From NCBI GenBank assembly GCA_029851415.1, contig CM056742.1, forward strand, positions 150,541,121 through 150,605,120: 64,000 bases of DNA, in the 5' to 3' direction. Below the pieces are notes generated by a model. The model was not told where the DNA came from, did not search any database, and saw only the letters and a list, made by a program, of their open reading frames with translations. This DNA is from Eretmocerus hayati (taxonomy: Eukaryota > Arthropoda > Insecta > Hymenoptera > Aphelinidae). Numbering within the stretch: position 1 is the stretch's first letter; each line of letters starts with the position of its first letter. Made by a program: the position numbers and the translations under genes. Below are positions 45,950-57,647 of the stretch, piece by piece.

Positions 45950-47230
45950 CCGTGTCATCTACTGTTAGTATAGGCCAACTACTATCCATTGATGCACGTG
46001 CGCAGTTCCGAGGGCGAGTGTTCGCTGGGAGTGTCTGGGAGCCATTGCTGGGAGTGGGAGAGTTCGGAAAGCTCCCGTCGTGGGGTACAGCGGAACCCGT
46101 GTGTGCCCTCAGTGTAATTTCTTGATCGGATTATCGAAAAAATTTTCGAAATAGAACATCGCACGCCATATACCGTAAATATAGGCCATCAACTACCATC
46201 CATTGGCGCAGGTGCGCAGTTCCGAGCGCGATTATTCGTCTGGGAGTGTCTGGGAGCTGTCGCTGGAAGTGGGAGAGTTCGGAAAGCTCTCGTCGTGGGG
46301 TCCAGCGGAACTCGTATGTGCCCTAAGTGTAATTTTTTGATCAAATCAGCCAAAAAAATTCCTTGGCGTTCAAATCTATCCATTTTGACGTAGGCAAAAG
46401 CCCGGTGCAGAGCCACGAGAGGGCCCTGACAACCTCTGCGCAGCGGGGGGTTGGCCTTGTGCCGGTCACTATCATGCGTTTATAGCATTATGCGCAACTG
46501 CCGATGATCTCTGCTGGTCGTCGTCGGTGGTAGGGGCTGCAACTGCAGGTGCCGAGGCGCTCGATCGCGGCTCGAAGTCACATGGATGGGCGTATATATG
46601 TATATCAGATAAATAGGTGGTCAAGGTGAATGAATAACTCGGTGGACACTGGGTAGTTCGTTTAGGTGCGCTGGGGTGAACAATAGGTGGGATCTTAAGC
46701 CGCGGTCACTCATTCTTGGTGTCAAGACGCGCTCACTGCGTGATGGGCGTTCCCGTATACAATTATGAACGACGCGACAAAAGCCGACGTTGATGCGCGA
46801 TTATCCGTGATTTGGCGTTAATTTTTGCGTAGGTTCGAGTGATGCTTTAGACATGGCCCTGGGCCCTTATATAGACTCTTTTCGGTGGCATCCGGGGAAT
46901 CCGCGGATTTCCCGGACTCCACGAGCAGTTGAGAGGGCGATCCGCCAATTTCGCGGATCCCTCTCGGGTCGTCCGCTCAAATGCCGGATGCCCCCTTGAT
47001 TTAGTATCGTTATGATGGTCATCCGAGAAATACGGGGATGACCTCGACAATATCTGGCATACACTCATGCACACTTAGCCTAATCGAGTGAGCTAAATCT
47101 GCGCCGTGAAAGAAGTACAAAAATATGATCGATGCGTAATGCAATTAAAAAGCTTATTATAATTCTATGAATTGATGATTTTTGTAAATGAGCGGGTGGC
47201 CTTATGGGCCCCTGCGACAATTTGTCTATT
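45950..47230. other. GC-richer insertion or rearranged block within the LINE, with a 211-bp tandem duplication
   Basis: LINE coding similarity stops near 45900 and resumes near 47350. The block between contains two diverged head-to-tail units of about 211 bp (about 45969-46179 and 46180-46370). Each starts TATAGGCCA and contains GTGCGCAGTTCCGAG and GGGAGAGTTCGGAAAGCTC. Its right part has a TATATAAGGGCC box on the minus strand (about 46868) and three short dyads at 46892-47043. A decayed solo LTR read on the minus strand would fit, but I could not find LTR ends or a target duplication. Confidence 0.45.
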
Positions 47231-47352
47231 CAATCGTATACATATGATGTCCAACTATCGTGGCAGAATTTGACGAAGCTGTATATTCAAGTAGTCCGGC
47301 AAAAATCGAACATTTGGCCGGGGTCTTATAAACCTCGTGTGTGCCCCATACG

Positions 47353-48690
47353 TCACTTTTCAGAAGTGTTCCCTTTAAGGGTTAAATTCAATGTGATCAG
47401 ACTCACCATTTGTAGATTTCCATTTTTCCCAAGAACGGTTTTCTGGAAAATCCTAGACTTCAATTCAGGTGTGTCCCAACACGTGAATTCACTCAAATAA
47501 TGCCTACTCAGTGGGATATGATTCATAATACTTTCACCAGAAATTCGATGAAAATCATTCAAGTTCTCCCAAACAGATCCATTGGCAAAAATAGGATTCC
47601 AACTCAACTGGTCAAGATTTTGAGCAATAGTGTCATAATCGCCTTTGAAGAAGTTTCTTCTAGATCGATCTAATTCCTTCTGAATATGTGAACAGGGAAG
47701 ACAATACTTTCATCAGAAATTCGATGAAAATCATTCAAGTTCTCCCAAACAGATCCATTGGCAAAAATAGGATTCCAATTCAACTGGTCAAGATTTTGAG
47801 CAATAGTGTCATAATCGTCTTTGAAGAAGTTTCTTCTAGATCGATCTAATTCCTCCTGAATATGTGAACAAGGATGACTTACTATCATGATGTTTAGTTG
47901 ATATATATACAGATGATATATACGGCTCTAATATATGATGTACATCAGGTGGAACCAACCAGTCATCAAAATCCAGAATTGGTTCCAAATACCTTAGAAT
48001 AGTAAACAATGAATTAAGAGAATAATATTCACTGGGGTTAATAGAAGAAATCTGATGAAGCTCCGAATATGAAAAATTATTACATATAATACTAGCTGCA
48101 TCCCTCACATTCTTACTTTCTTTCTTATTGAATGAGTGATGTAATGGGGGTGGTGAACATTCTACTGATGAAATATTATAATCACCAAAAACATGGATCT
48201 CATGATCAGGAAAATTTTCAGCCAAAGATTGCACAATGAAAGAATGTTCATGGTAAAATTCAGATTTAGAATTCGGTGGGGAGTAGACTACCCCTATGAT
48301 ACACTTATAGTCTTCAAGATCAATTTTTATGAACAACTGCTTCACACTTGAGTTGATCACCCATAAACTTGATATCATTGATTTTCTCACAGCAACTATT
48401 ACACCTTCTGACGCTGAACTTGTTTGTGAACTCCTATCTAGTCTATATGAACCAAATCCAATCAGACCTAACTAATGATCTTGCTCAGAGTCATTCAGCC
48501 AAGTTGCAGTCAAAATTAATATATCTGGTTTCGGCACAATACACTCCCAAGATTGTTGTAGCACAGATAACTTCGTTCTAAGTCCTCTAACATTTTGATA
48601 GAAGAACCGCAGTTCTTTTTCATCACTATTATCATCACTGAAATGTCCTTGAAACACTTGTTGCACCATTGATTCGAACAGGTGCTTCAT
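47353..48690 (-). pseudogene. LINE ORF2 N-terminal part (endonuclease) with internal duplication
   Basis: Minus-strand frames give an apurinic-like endonuclease/exonuclease/phosphatase domain. It has FFYQNVRGLRTK near the start, ILTATWLN, then CIIGVVYSPPNS and HVFGDYNI (normally GDFN). It continues into the region after the endonuclease, which includes WDTPELKSR. It overlaps the end of ORF1 by 56 nt (48635-48690). The reading frame shifts around 48400 and again downstream, and a 176-bp segment is duplicated in tandem (47527-47702, 47703-47878). The copy is non-functional. CR1/Jockey-group by style. Confidence 0.8.
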
Positions 48691-50830
48691 CCGTCAAGCA
48701 AGGCTTACCATGCCTAAATCTTATTACTTCACTTACTTGATCTGTTGCATTATGAGGGTCCCTAAGTTTCTTCGACTCAGCTAAATAAAGTCTTCCTACA
48801 GGAGTTTTATCCGGTGATATTCCAAGAGATGAAATCAGCTTCCCTTTATTCTTTAGGATATTGATTACGTGTAGAGAATCAGACGAAGAGACAAGTAGAG
48901 GTCTCATCTTACCATTTATAGGTTTTCCTAACCTACATGAGAATTTGCAAAAGTCAATGTCAGTAAAAACAGAAAACGCATTTTTCACAGCATCATAATC
49001 AGTAACAAGAGAATCATTGTCCTTAAGATTATGTAGTAGAATATTTCTCATACGTCGGTTCCCTCTTTTCACTTCAATTGCAGCCTCTTCAAGTGAATTC
49101 TTAAACAAATCTGGATCATTGTTATTATTTTTGGAAGACTTCTCAATTTACGAGCACATCTTAGAGGGGTCTCTTATGGTGGCATGTTGTAACTCATTCT
49201 ACTATTTAAGGCTAGTCCGTAGAGAATCCGGATAATCTATCCGGATAGATGGCGCTTTGATCGTACTACATGTGCGATGGGAGATTATGAACCACTTTAT
49301 TGCTTCATAGTATTTCAAACTCACATTTCCAACCCAATCGAGATAGGGCAACTGAAGCACCATGATATTTCTCATCGAATGAGTTGTTCCACGCCCGAGG
49401 ATTCATCCTATATCTCCAGAAAAGCGTAGTTCTTTGGCTTGCTGAGCAAGTCATACTGCTCGATGCTCACACTAGTTCAAGGTTTTTGGGAGCTAGATTT
49501 AGAATTTTCGGGCGTGGGAGGGCTCATTCGACAGGAAATTCCGATCCACAGGTGGCCTAGTATCTGATTCTGGCCAAAACTGTTTTCCTATTGAGGAATA
49601 GATCGGAATAGTCGCGGACGCGCTCTGCCCCACCAAAAAATTGCCTTCAAGCTTTTTTCGATTCCTAATGAATGAAATGCCATGAAACTTTGCATATCAT
49701 CGTATTATAAGATTTCACAGGTGGCCTAGTATCTGAGTAACACATTTGGTACCAATAAAAGCGTATTAACTATAATACCACTCTAAGAATCATTAGATGC
49801 AGCTGCAACCTCAAAGTACGCCGGTGCGTGTCTGGTTGTGGTTTTTCGGAGACTCCGGACTAGCCTTAATGCTTTTTGAACTTTAGATATTGAATCATTG
49901 CAATTTAGAACCATTTTTCAATCTTATCAACTCTTGAGGTATTTTTGCAAATGTCATCATCAATTATTTTTACTTCATCATGTAAAGCCTCAATGTTCGC
50001 TTCAATTTCAACAGTTTCAGCATAGAATTCGTCCACAGAATCGCTCACCGTAGCGAATTCAGATGATGATCTTTCAAAAAAATTCTTCAGTTCAGATATG
50101 TCACTCGTAAGCTCTTGAAACTGTTCATTGAGAGAGTTCTTATAAGAGGCAAAATCATTCTTCAATTCGTCAGTGATCTTTATATTCGCTCGAATGGAAT
50201 TTTCAACTCTTTTGCCTTGTTCTTCAATTGTTCTTTACTATTTTCAAATTCAATTCATTGCTAAAATTATATAAGACTTCATCAGCTGATCATCAACTCT
50301 AGAAACACCTGTTGCAAATTCATTTAATTGTTGATTTTGAACTTTTGACACAGACTTTAATTTTCCATCGCTACTAGATCCCACATCACTAGACTCATCA
50401 TTGGAAACTTGATTAAGAGCATCATCACCTCCAACTTTATCCGTATTATCACTTGATGCACTCATGATTCCATTACTTGATATTGACGAGCTGTCAAATT
50501 TAATCACACCCTCATCATTATCACTTTCATGTGGAAATTGTATCGTTTCATCTACATTTTTTCTCGAGCATACTCAACCACATTACCAGCTCCATTGTTT
50601 CCATCGATATTTCCATTGTCGAGTAGATCTATGTTTTTGCCTCTGATGATGAACAGGTTTCCACCAAAATCAAACTCTGGAATACAAGTAACAGGGCAGC
50701 ATTTAGAGAAAGATCCATCCATCCTGGAACCTGCTCTTTCAGCACATGATCCATGGAACCAGGAAGCACATGTTGTACATCTAACAGCTCTTATATTGAT
50801 GGGCTCTTTATCCGGGCACGAGTAACTTCT
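48635..50830 (-). pseudogene. LINE ORF1 (PHD-like finger, coiled coil, RRM-like), broken
   Basis: In minus-strand order: a cysteine-rich PHD-like finger at about 50830-50690 (CTTCASWFHGSCAER then CC), a Ser/Asp-rich linker with a frame at 50507-50250, a coiled-coil segment at 50165-49905 (LNEQFQELTSDISELKNFFE...), and a C-terminal RRM-like part at 49108-48635 (RNILLHNLKDN ... LGKPINGKMRPLLV). A PHD finger plus RRM-like ORF1 is known in the CR1/L2/Jockey groups. Stops and frameshifts separate the pieces. A 656-bp TTAA-flanked element (49210-49865) is inserted between the coiled coil and the RRM-like part. Confidence 0.75.
49206..49869 (-). mobile_element. TTAA-flanked 656-bp element, copy A
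   Basis: The element (49210-49865) starts GGCTAGTCCGTAGAGAATCC and ends with the complement of GGCTAGTCCGGAGTCTCCG. It is flanked on both sides by TTAA (49206-49209 and 49866-49869). A second copy lies inverted at 52332-52986. There is no coding frame. A TTAA target duplication is the hallmark of piggyBac-type transposition, but the ends lack the usual CCY start, so the superfamily is unproven. Confidence 0.82.
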
Positions 50831-52327
50831 TCCTACTTGACGACATACGGATGATATGACTGAGCTGTGCTCTCTGTAGTATCATATTGATTGATTTCAA
50901 CAAAATCAAATCAGCAAAATTATTACTAGGTTATATAAAGAACCCACAGTAAATCTCAAGCATCTGCCAAAACCATACAAAAACAAAAGAGAAGATAGAT
51001 AGCAAAGACAGTGCTGTTTTGAATGAATTCGGAAGTTTCTTGAATTTGATTCATAAGTATATAGTTATTCAAACTTCTCAGTAAACAAACAATTCCCAAG
51101 TCTACTCTATGCGCCACCTATCCGCCAATCTATTAATATTTTTGGATCGGGACTTTCTTACCCGAGTAAGCCAAGCTCTTTCACGATAAGGTGGAAATCA
51201 TCCATCGATGTATAACCTCAAAAATACGATCATGGATTTGTTTGACAACGAAAAATGATGGAGTCCAGAGAGCTCTCTATTAATTCATCTTCACTCGTTA
51301 CAGAGAGATGGGGGTGGAAGTACGAGAGCCCTCAGGGCTCTGATTATTTACTCACGTCATCTAGTGATCGAAAGGTTCTAATCTTCAGTCCATCATACTT
51401 AAAATGATTCATTCAATGCTGAACATATGGTAATATACAACGAAAACGATTTTTCACAACGTGTGACGTAAATTAACCATTTGAAATCAAAATTAGAAAT
51501 GCTCAGAATCGTTCGCTTTGAGTTTGGCTGTAGTTGGAAGCTGAAAAACTTTCTGGCTTGACGAAAATCATGCTCGCGGTGCTCATCGCGGCATCGAAAC
51601 ATGATGGAAACCCGTAACAACGTCGGAAAATTGTATGATTTTCCTAATTTTTCTAGCAATGTTATTCATAGCAAATCTTCCACTACATGGAAGCAGTGCT
51701 CGTTATCTACGTGTGTGCAAAATTTCAGACCATTTCAGCGAGTCATGTCCCAGTGGCGACAGAATTCGTTTCAGTGAACGAGTCACTTGACCGAGCAAGG
51801 TAGGAATTACCTTGGTGAAGAGGTATAACCTACCAGATCAACGATCATTTCTTGTAATAGTAAATATTCTACATGGAGTTCAGATTACTGGCTGAAATTG
51901 TCTCTGATAACCTGTGTGATGGAAGATTATGATTTGGGTACAGAATATTGAGTATTTGCTGAACATAGTTCACTGTTGTTCGTGATGAAAAAGTTACATC
52001 GTCTCTGACACTATAAACTTTTACCAGGGAATCTTTTTTTAGCGGCAGCTAAGGTGCAAGTTGAGGTTAAGTAGCTGGCCAAACATTTACGGAAAATTTA
52101 TGAGCTCACTGCTGAATGTATATTAGTTAACCTTTGGGATAATCAATTACCGATGGCTTTGGTGAGTTTAAAGCTCTATAGCGGGACGTCTGTTTGGTTG
52201 CTCTTTCAAAGGAGTTATGAGTCTGAGCAAGTATGGGAGAGCTTGTAGAAAGTTTAGGGACTGCTTGTGAAAGATTACTTACCTTGCCAGAGCCTTTGAG
52301 GCCAAAGACTCTTTCCATATAGAGTCT
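50831..52327. other. Gene-free stretch
   Basis: I see no gene and no repeat that I can support. The frame at 51399-51659 is unrecognised. Confidence 0.5.
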
Positions 52328-52990
52328 TCAAGGGTAGTCCGTAGTCCCCGCAAAACCGCAACCAGACACGCACCGGCGTACTTTGAGGTTGCAGCTGCAT
52401 CCAATGATTCTGAGAGCGGTATTATTGTTTATACGCTTTTATTGGTACTGAACGTGTTATTCAGATACTAGGCAACCATTCAAATCTTATAACACGATAC
52501 CATGCAAAGTTTCATGGCATTTCATTCATTAGGAATCGAGAAAAACTTGAAGGCAATTTCTTGGTGGGACAGAGCGCGTCCTCAACTATTCCGATTTATT
52601 GCTCAATAACAAAACAGTTTTGGCCAATATCAGATACTAAGCCATCTGTGGATTGGAATTTCCTGTCGAATGAGCCCTCCCACGCCCGAAAATTTGGAAT
52701 CTAGCTCGCAAAAAACTTGAACTAGTGTGAGCATCTAGCAGTATAACTTACTCAGTGAGCCAAAGAACTACGATTTTCTGGAGACATAGAATGAATCCCC
52801 GGGTGTGGAACAACTCATTCGATGGGAAATATTATGATGTTTCAGTTGCCATATCTCGTTTGGGTTGGAAATGTGAGGTTGGAATACTATGAGGCAAGAA
52901 AGTGGTCCATAATCTCCCATCGCACATGCAGTACAACCAGAGCGCCAAACATCGGTCAAAATATCCGGATTCTCTACGGACTAGCTTTAA
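52328..52990 (+). mobile_element. TTAA-flanked element, copy B (inverted relative to copy A)
   Basis: About 655 bp (52332-52986), homologous along its length to copy A. It includes the shared GGTTGCAGCTGCATCCAATG and TGCGATGGGAGATTATGG segments. The right end is followed by TTAA (52987-52990) and the left is preceded by TCAA, a one-base change from TTAA. Non-coding. Confidence 0.8.
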
Positions 52991-53500
52991 GAGTGCTCTC
53001 TGCTCTTTGAAAAGCGACGCACAGTGAGAAATCGAGGAAAGTTCTTGGTATTTAGCATCTATGCTTCCAGATGGCTGCTAGCGACAACAACCTTGTTTTG
53101 ATTTCTCGCTGTTCGACGGTGGCGCTTCTAGCGATGAAATCGATATATTGTTGATAATGGTTTCCAAAAAAAAAAGGAAGAAAACCAATAATACCGTCGA
53201 TTGTGGATTATTTTTCTGCAAAATAAAAAAAAAGTTTCATCGAGTTTTGCATAATTGAGCCCACAAAGATTGGCCCGGGAACTTTCTCTTAGCGTTGTTG
53301 AATTTTTCCCGCAACTTTGTAGGCTTAACCTCGCACCGATTTCGATAAAACTTCTCTCCAATTCGCAGGAAAATAATACACAGTCAGCGGTACTATTGGT
53401 TTTCTTCTTTTTTGTTTTTGAGAATTGTTATTGGCAATATACCAATTTGTCCGCTAGAGGCGCTACCGTCGCTTTTCAAAAGGTTAAGAGCACTCTTGAA
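52991..53500. mobile_element. Palindromic foldback element carrying a 94-bp insertion
   Basis: GAGTGCTC...TTTGAAAAGCGACG at 52991-53019 pairs with CGTCGCTTTTCAAAAGGTTAAGAGCACTC at the right end. The pairing then continues through GGCGCTTCTAGCG/CGCTAGAGGCGC, AGAAAACCAATA/TATTGGTTTTCT and CCCACAAAG/CTTTGTAGG to a centre near 53290. The left arm is interrupted by 53020-53113, which is bounded by 5-bp CGACG duplications. That 94-bp insert itself has inverted ends (CAGTGAGAAATC/GATTTCTCGCTG). Confidence 0.78.
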
Positions 53501-54504
53501 CATCATTGACTTGGGATCAAGCGACTCACTTCTTCCTCTACACAGGAATAGTCCACTTGCATTTGGGTACCTGTAAAAAAGAACTGCCACAGATTCTCCT
53601 GTGGCACATCAGATTTCTCTTCCACCAAAATTTAGATGACGAGACAAAACATCTGTTGTGGCGATGAGAGATTCAACATGTTCTGTTGAGCTGTACAATG
53701 TAAACAAACTAAACTCTCACGAGGGGTGTTTTTTTGTCGTTTCTGCATACCTTGGATGGATCATCACATATCGCCATCAAATCTTAATTAGCGGGGATGT
53801 TCCAAAACACTGTCTCGCGCATCTTTCATCACCTATCACAAATCCAAATACCCGATCTGGAAAAATTATACGACCGAACAGACGCCCGGCTCACAAATCA
53901 CAGAATCTCAACTTGAGAACAGAGCCGGAACACGCCTTGTAGCAAGCTTAGAAAGAGGGAAAGTGAGGAGGAGAGAAGAGGCGAGCTGGCAGGGACCCGC
54001 GTGACGTCATGGATCAGCTGTTTATCGATTTTAGTGGGGAAATTTTCAATTACGATGAATCGCGTGAGCTGCTTATCATGAGCCGTCCATCTGAAACACT
54101 AGTCACTTATGTAAAAAAGTCCGATCTTTCGAATGGATCTTCTAGTTTTGTGCTAGTTGATACCATTCTGGAGCTATCGACCGGGAAAGTTTTGTAATGT
54201 AATTTCCACTATGACCCCGGCTTTTTCGAGCACTGCATTATTGTCAGAATGATATTCAGCGTATGAGAAAACATATGTCTAAAATGCAGCAAGTCACCTC
54301 AAAAAAGCAATTTCGCCGCTAGATTGACTGGTTCACCAATTCTCTTGCGATTTGAGCCAGACGACGAGAAGAAGAATTCAAGTTGGATGATATTAAGACC
54401 CGAAGTAATAGTCGCATTTAATCAAACATTAGTCTGAGTTGAACATGATTGTGGCACCCCGGCTTAGGCTAAACTTCGACTAAACGCGACTATTACTTCG
54501 GGAC
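53501..54504. other. Gene-free stretch
   Basis: Open frames at 53658-53942 and 54009-54197 start with ATG but have no recognisable domain, and I could not link them by splice sites. Confidence 0.45.
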
Positions 54505-54507
54505 TAA

Positions 54508-54836
54508 CAAGGGGAGGTCCAACCTTGCGGATCACGGATCTTGATGAAACTTTGGGAATCATCTTGTTTTAGTGGAAAATGAAGGTATCTCCAAGGGTTT
54601 GATCCCATGGGCCTCCTATCCCGAGATACAGCCATGGAAATTAGCATTGTCCATATAGGCCCATGTTGAAAAGTCGTATATATAGATATACTAACAATGC
54701 TAATCTCTGTAGCTGTATCTCAGGATAGGAGGTCCATGGGATCAAACCCTTCAAGATACCTCAATTGCTCACCAAAACGAGATGATTCCCAGAGTTTCAT
54801 AAAAATCCGTGCTCCGCAAGGTTGGACCTCTGCTTG
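54508..54836. mobile_element. 329-bp foldback element, copy 2 (TAA target)
   Basis: The ends (CAAGGGGAGGTCCAACC on the left, complement CAAGCAGAGGTCCAACC on the right) are flanked by TAA (54505-54507 and 54837-54839). The length is exactly that of copy 1 at 43005-43333, and the centre with CATATAGGCCCATGTT and GTATATATAGATATACT is shared. The arm sequence differs strongly from copy 1, yet the two arms of this copy pair well with each other. Confidence 0.85.
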
Positions 54837-54839
54837 TAA

Positions 54840-55481
54840 GTATTCATCTTCTCCTCATTCAGTCCAAATCGCAAGAGTATCGGAATGTGCGAATAACTTT
54901 CAGCGTGTACTGTGCACAGTGACCGCATCGCCTTAAGATAAAATAATATCACGTAAGTAACAACCAGGATACCTTGAAGTACGGGATTTGCACTCTTACT
55001 CTTCTGAGGGTATCTAGCTCCCAACAGCTGGATGAATCACAGATGACACACATGGAATCATTGAAACCTATCGAATCCGATATTGAAACCTCCGGACTAC
55101 TTCAGATCTTCGGAGAACTTCAACTGTACGGGAAATGTTGAAAGTTCTAGAGAATGTCTCATATGGATTCGGTTTCATAAGGGATCAATGTTGTTGGTTG
55201 GAATCGAATGCGAACAAGCTCATTTGATCACTTCCACAATTTTGTTACAAAATCTATTCTAGCAAATTTACAGCTTTTCAAATTTGGTGGAATGTTATTG
55301 TAACTATTTCAATAGAAAACTCTGAGCATGAAAAATGCATGTCAGTGCCGTTTCAATATCCACAGCACCAAATACGTTGTCAAACTCGATATATCTAACT
55401 ATCTCTGGCAAACGATCATTATTATCTGTAATACTGTGAGGTAAGCCTAGGAAAATCTGCGCTCGTCTTCAGACTTGGTTC
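54840..55481. other. Intergenic stretch downstream of the coiled-coil gene
   Basis: Non-coding by eye. It includes the probable 3' untranslated region of the minus-strand gene ending at 55482. Confidence 0.5.
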
Positions 55482-57212
55482 TCAGTGATCCAAACGCGTT
55501 CCAGCACCTCTCGACCCAGAAGAGATTCCAAGTTGGTCTTGTACGAGGTCAAGCTGTCTCATCAGATCTATCATCATATTACACTTATTCTGTTGTTCAC
55601 TTTCAATCTGAGCCATCATCGCTCGTAAGCTTCTCCCATCCATAGAGCAGTCTGTAATGAATATATTCGTTTTAGACTCACGATTCGTCGGCATACATTT
55701 CATTGACTCTTATTCGAGTGAAATATGCTACTCAAGAGATATTCAAATCCCCGCATTACTGATTAGAAGGATGATATTTTTTTCTCTATATCATAGGAGG
55801 GCGATAATACGTATCACTAAACTCTGAATGGGATCGTCAGGAATAACGGTTGAGAAAAACTTTTGATAATCTTATTGGAAATTATTTTAGGACTAGGTCT
55901 ATGTAGGACCCAGTCGACGTTGAGTATAACGAAACGAATAGTTTGACCAAAATCAAAGATTGCTTATACATTGGGGAATAACTGACTCCGATTTTGGTTC
56001 TCAGATTGGTAGATTAGAAAACTAGTTTGATACAAATTCTTCAGCTGTGACTGGATGGTGAGGGGGTTCAATATGTTAGTGTATAGTCAGAATGTGACAC
56101 TCTAGTGGAGAGCATATATTTCTTAAGAAATGCTAGTTTCTAGCATTATCCAATTTTCATGATGAAAAGTTCGATAGACTCGGTGCTCAACACCAAGGGA
56201 AATGTAAGATCGTCCGGCTGTAACCACATTCGATGCACCAAAATATCACCCGAACCCACGGTAATTATATTTATTCAAAGTCTCGTTGTCTCATCGATAG
56301 TTCAAGTGAAAAGAAAGTCCATCGATAGTCCACTATCTACGTCGCAGATCTTAGAAATGTGAGGTGAATTGGATCCACGAAATATTGTCTGTGAATGGTC
56401 ACTCAGCAAAACACTATATTCGAGTTCAATCTCACCAGGATCGTCTGACATCCAATAATGAGGTCCTGCGAATAGATCACTATCATAATTTTGATAATCT
56501 TGAATATCTGGATCATCTCGCAATTGCTGAATTTCCGTCAAAAGCCGCCTTCTCTGTATCTCCAAGGCAGCTTCTCCACCTACAATCAATGAAATGCAAG
56601 AATTAGGATGTATTTCTGACTTGCCCTCCACGCATTGATTTCATCATAAATTATTGCGAGTCATGCCAGACACAATACTACGTGTGACTAATATATTCGT
56701 CACCTCGCGTTAAATTAGCAGGTAACGCTTATCAGTTGTAAGACATGAATAAGCCAAGAAGAACACAACCTTGGCAAAAGCTACTGATTACATTACTACA
56801 TTACAGTATTACAAAATTTAATCTAAAAGCGATTATTATTTAAAATTTATCTGCTCTCAAAACGTATTGTACTTTGGCATTCATTCTGCAAGCGTCATAT
56901 TCAAAATTCTGTTGATGAAATCGGCATCCCGAATGAATACGAGCTGCCACACGGGTGAATGATTCGGAAAGGTTGATCTGAAATTCCAATATCGAAGTAT
57001 CATGCAATGAAGCTTGAATATCCTCTTCCTCTTTTTTCCTTACCTCGATCTAGGTTAACAATGGATGATTCATCCAGTTGGTTATTAGAGATCCGAGGAG
57101 CGTCTCTCATCACGTCTTGTTCTAGCTCATCCAATTTCTGTCTCTCTTCTTGTAAATCTTTGCGGATACAATTGTCAAGCTCTGGAAATTTCCCAAAATA
57201 GGTATACGCCAT
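55482..57212 (-). CDS. Unrecognised 160-residue coiled-coil-rich protein, three exons
   Basis: Exons: 57044-57212, 56436-56579, 55482-55651. Donors are GTAAGG and GTGAGA, acceptors TTGTAG and TTACAG, and both introns are phase 1, so the frame is continuous from ATG to TGA. The protein begins MAYTYFGKFPELDNCIRK. It has a charged helical segment (about residues 18-36, KDLQEERQKLDELEQDVM), a second helical stretch (about 59-78, ALEIQRRRLLTEIQQLRDD), an acidic/aromatic patch (YDSDLFAGPHYWMSDDP) and a C-terminal helix (about 110-145, LRAMMAQIESEQQ...LMRQLDLVQDQLG). I do not recognise the family. Small adaptor or complex subunits often look like this, but no function can be stated. Consistent splice phases and composition make it a real gene. 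Extra 5' or 3' exons cannot be excluded. Confidence 0.7.
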
Positions 57213-57647
57213 GATGGGGTGAGGTTAAATTATATCAATATCCGAGTACTAATTTTACAAAATGAGGCTGTAATGGTCGTATTTCATTGGCTGAAAATTC
57301 TAAAAAAACGTGGAATTTGTATTCTTGATTATTTTGAATACGTAAAGTTATGGCTCTAGCTATGGATTGTTTTGTTTTCATGACTTTCATTCCCCATGCA
57401 GATAGTCAGATCATTGCCTGTGACCTCAGAGAGACTAGAGAGCAACATACGCATGAGGTTTGTTAATGAGAATTAATATGCTCACTTTAGTTTCAAACTT
57501 GAAAAAAACTTATATGAGTGATTCTGAAGCAAGCTTTACAAATTCGTCATTAGGGGGTCTGGAAAAAAATCCGAACATTTTCTTTCAATTAGTACTATGT
57601 ATGTTGGGATTGGTGCATGAAATTCTTCTCAGACTCTTGTGACCATA
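57213..57647. other. Upstream region of the coiled-coil gene
   Basis: Should contain the promoter of the minus-strand gene. No motif stands out. Confidence 0.45.

Noticed and set aside
53658..54197. Two ATG-initiated plus-strand frames of 94 and 62 codons
   Set aside because: No domain and no convincing donor-acceptor pair joining them.
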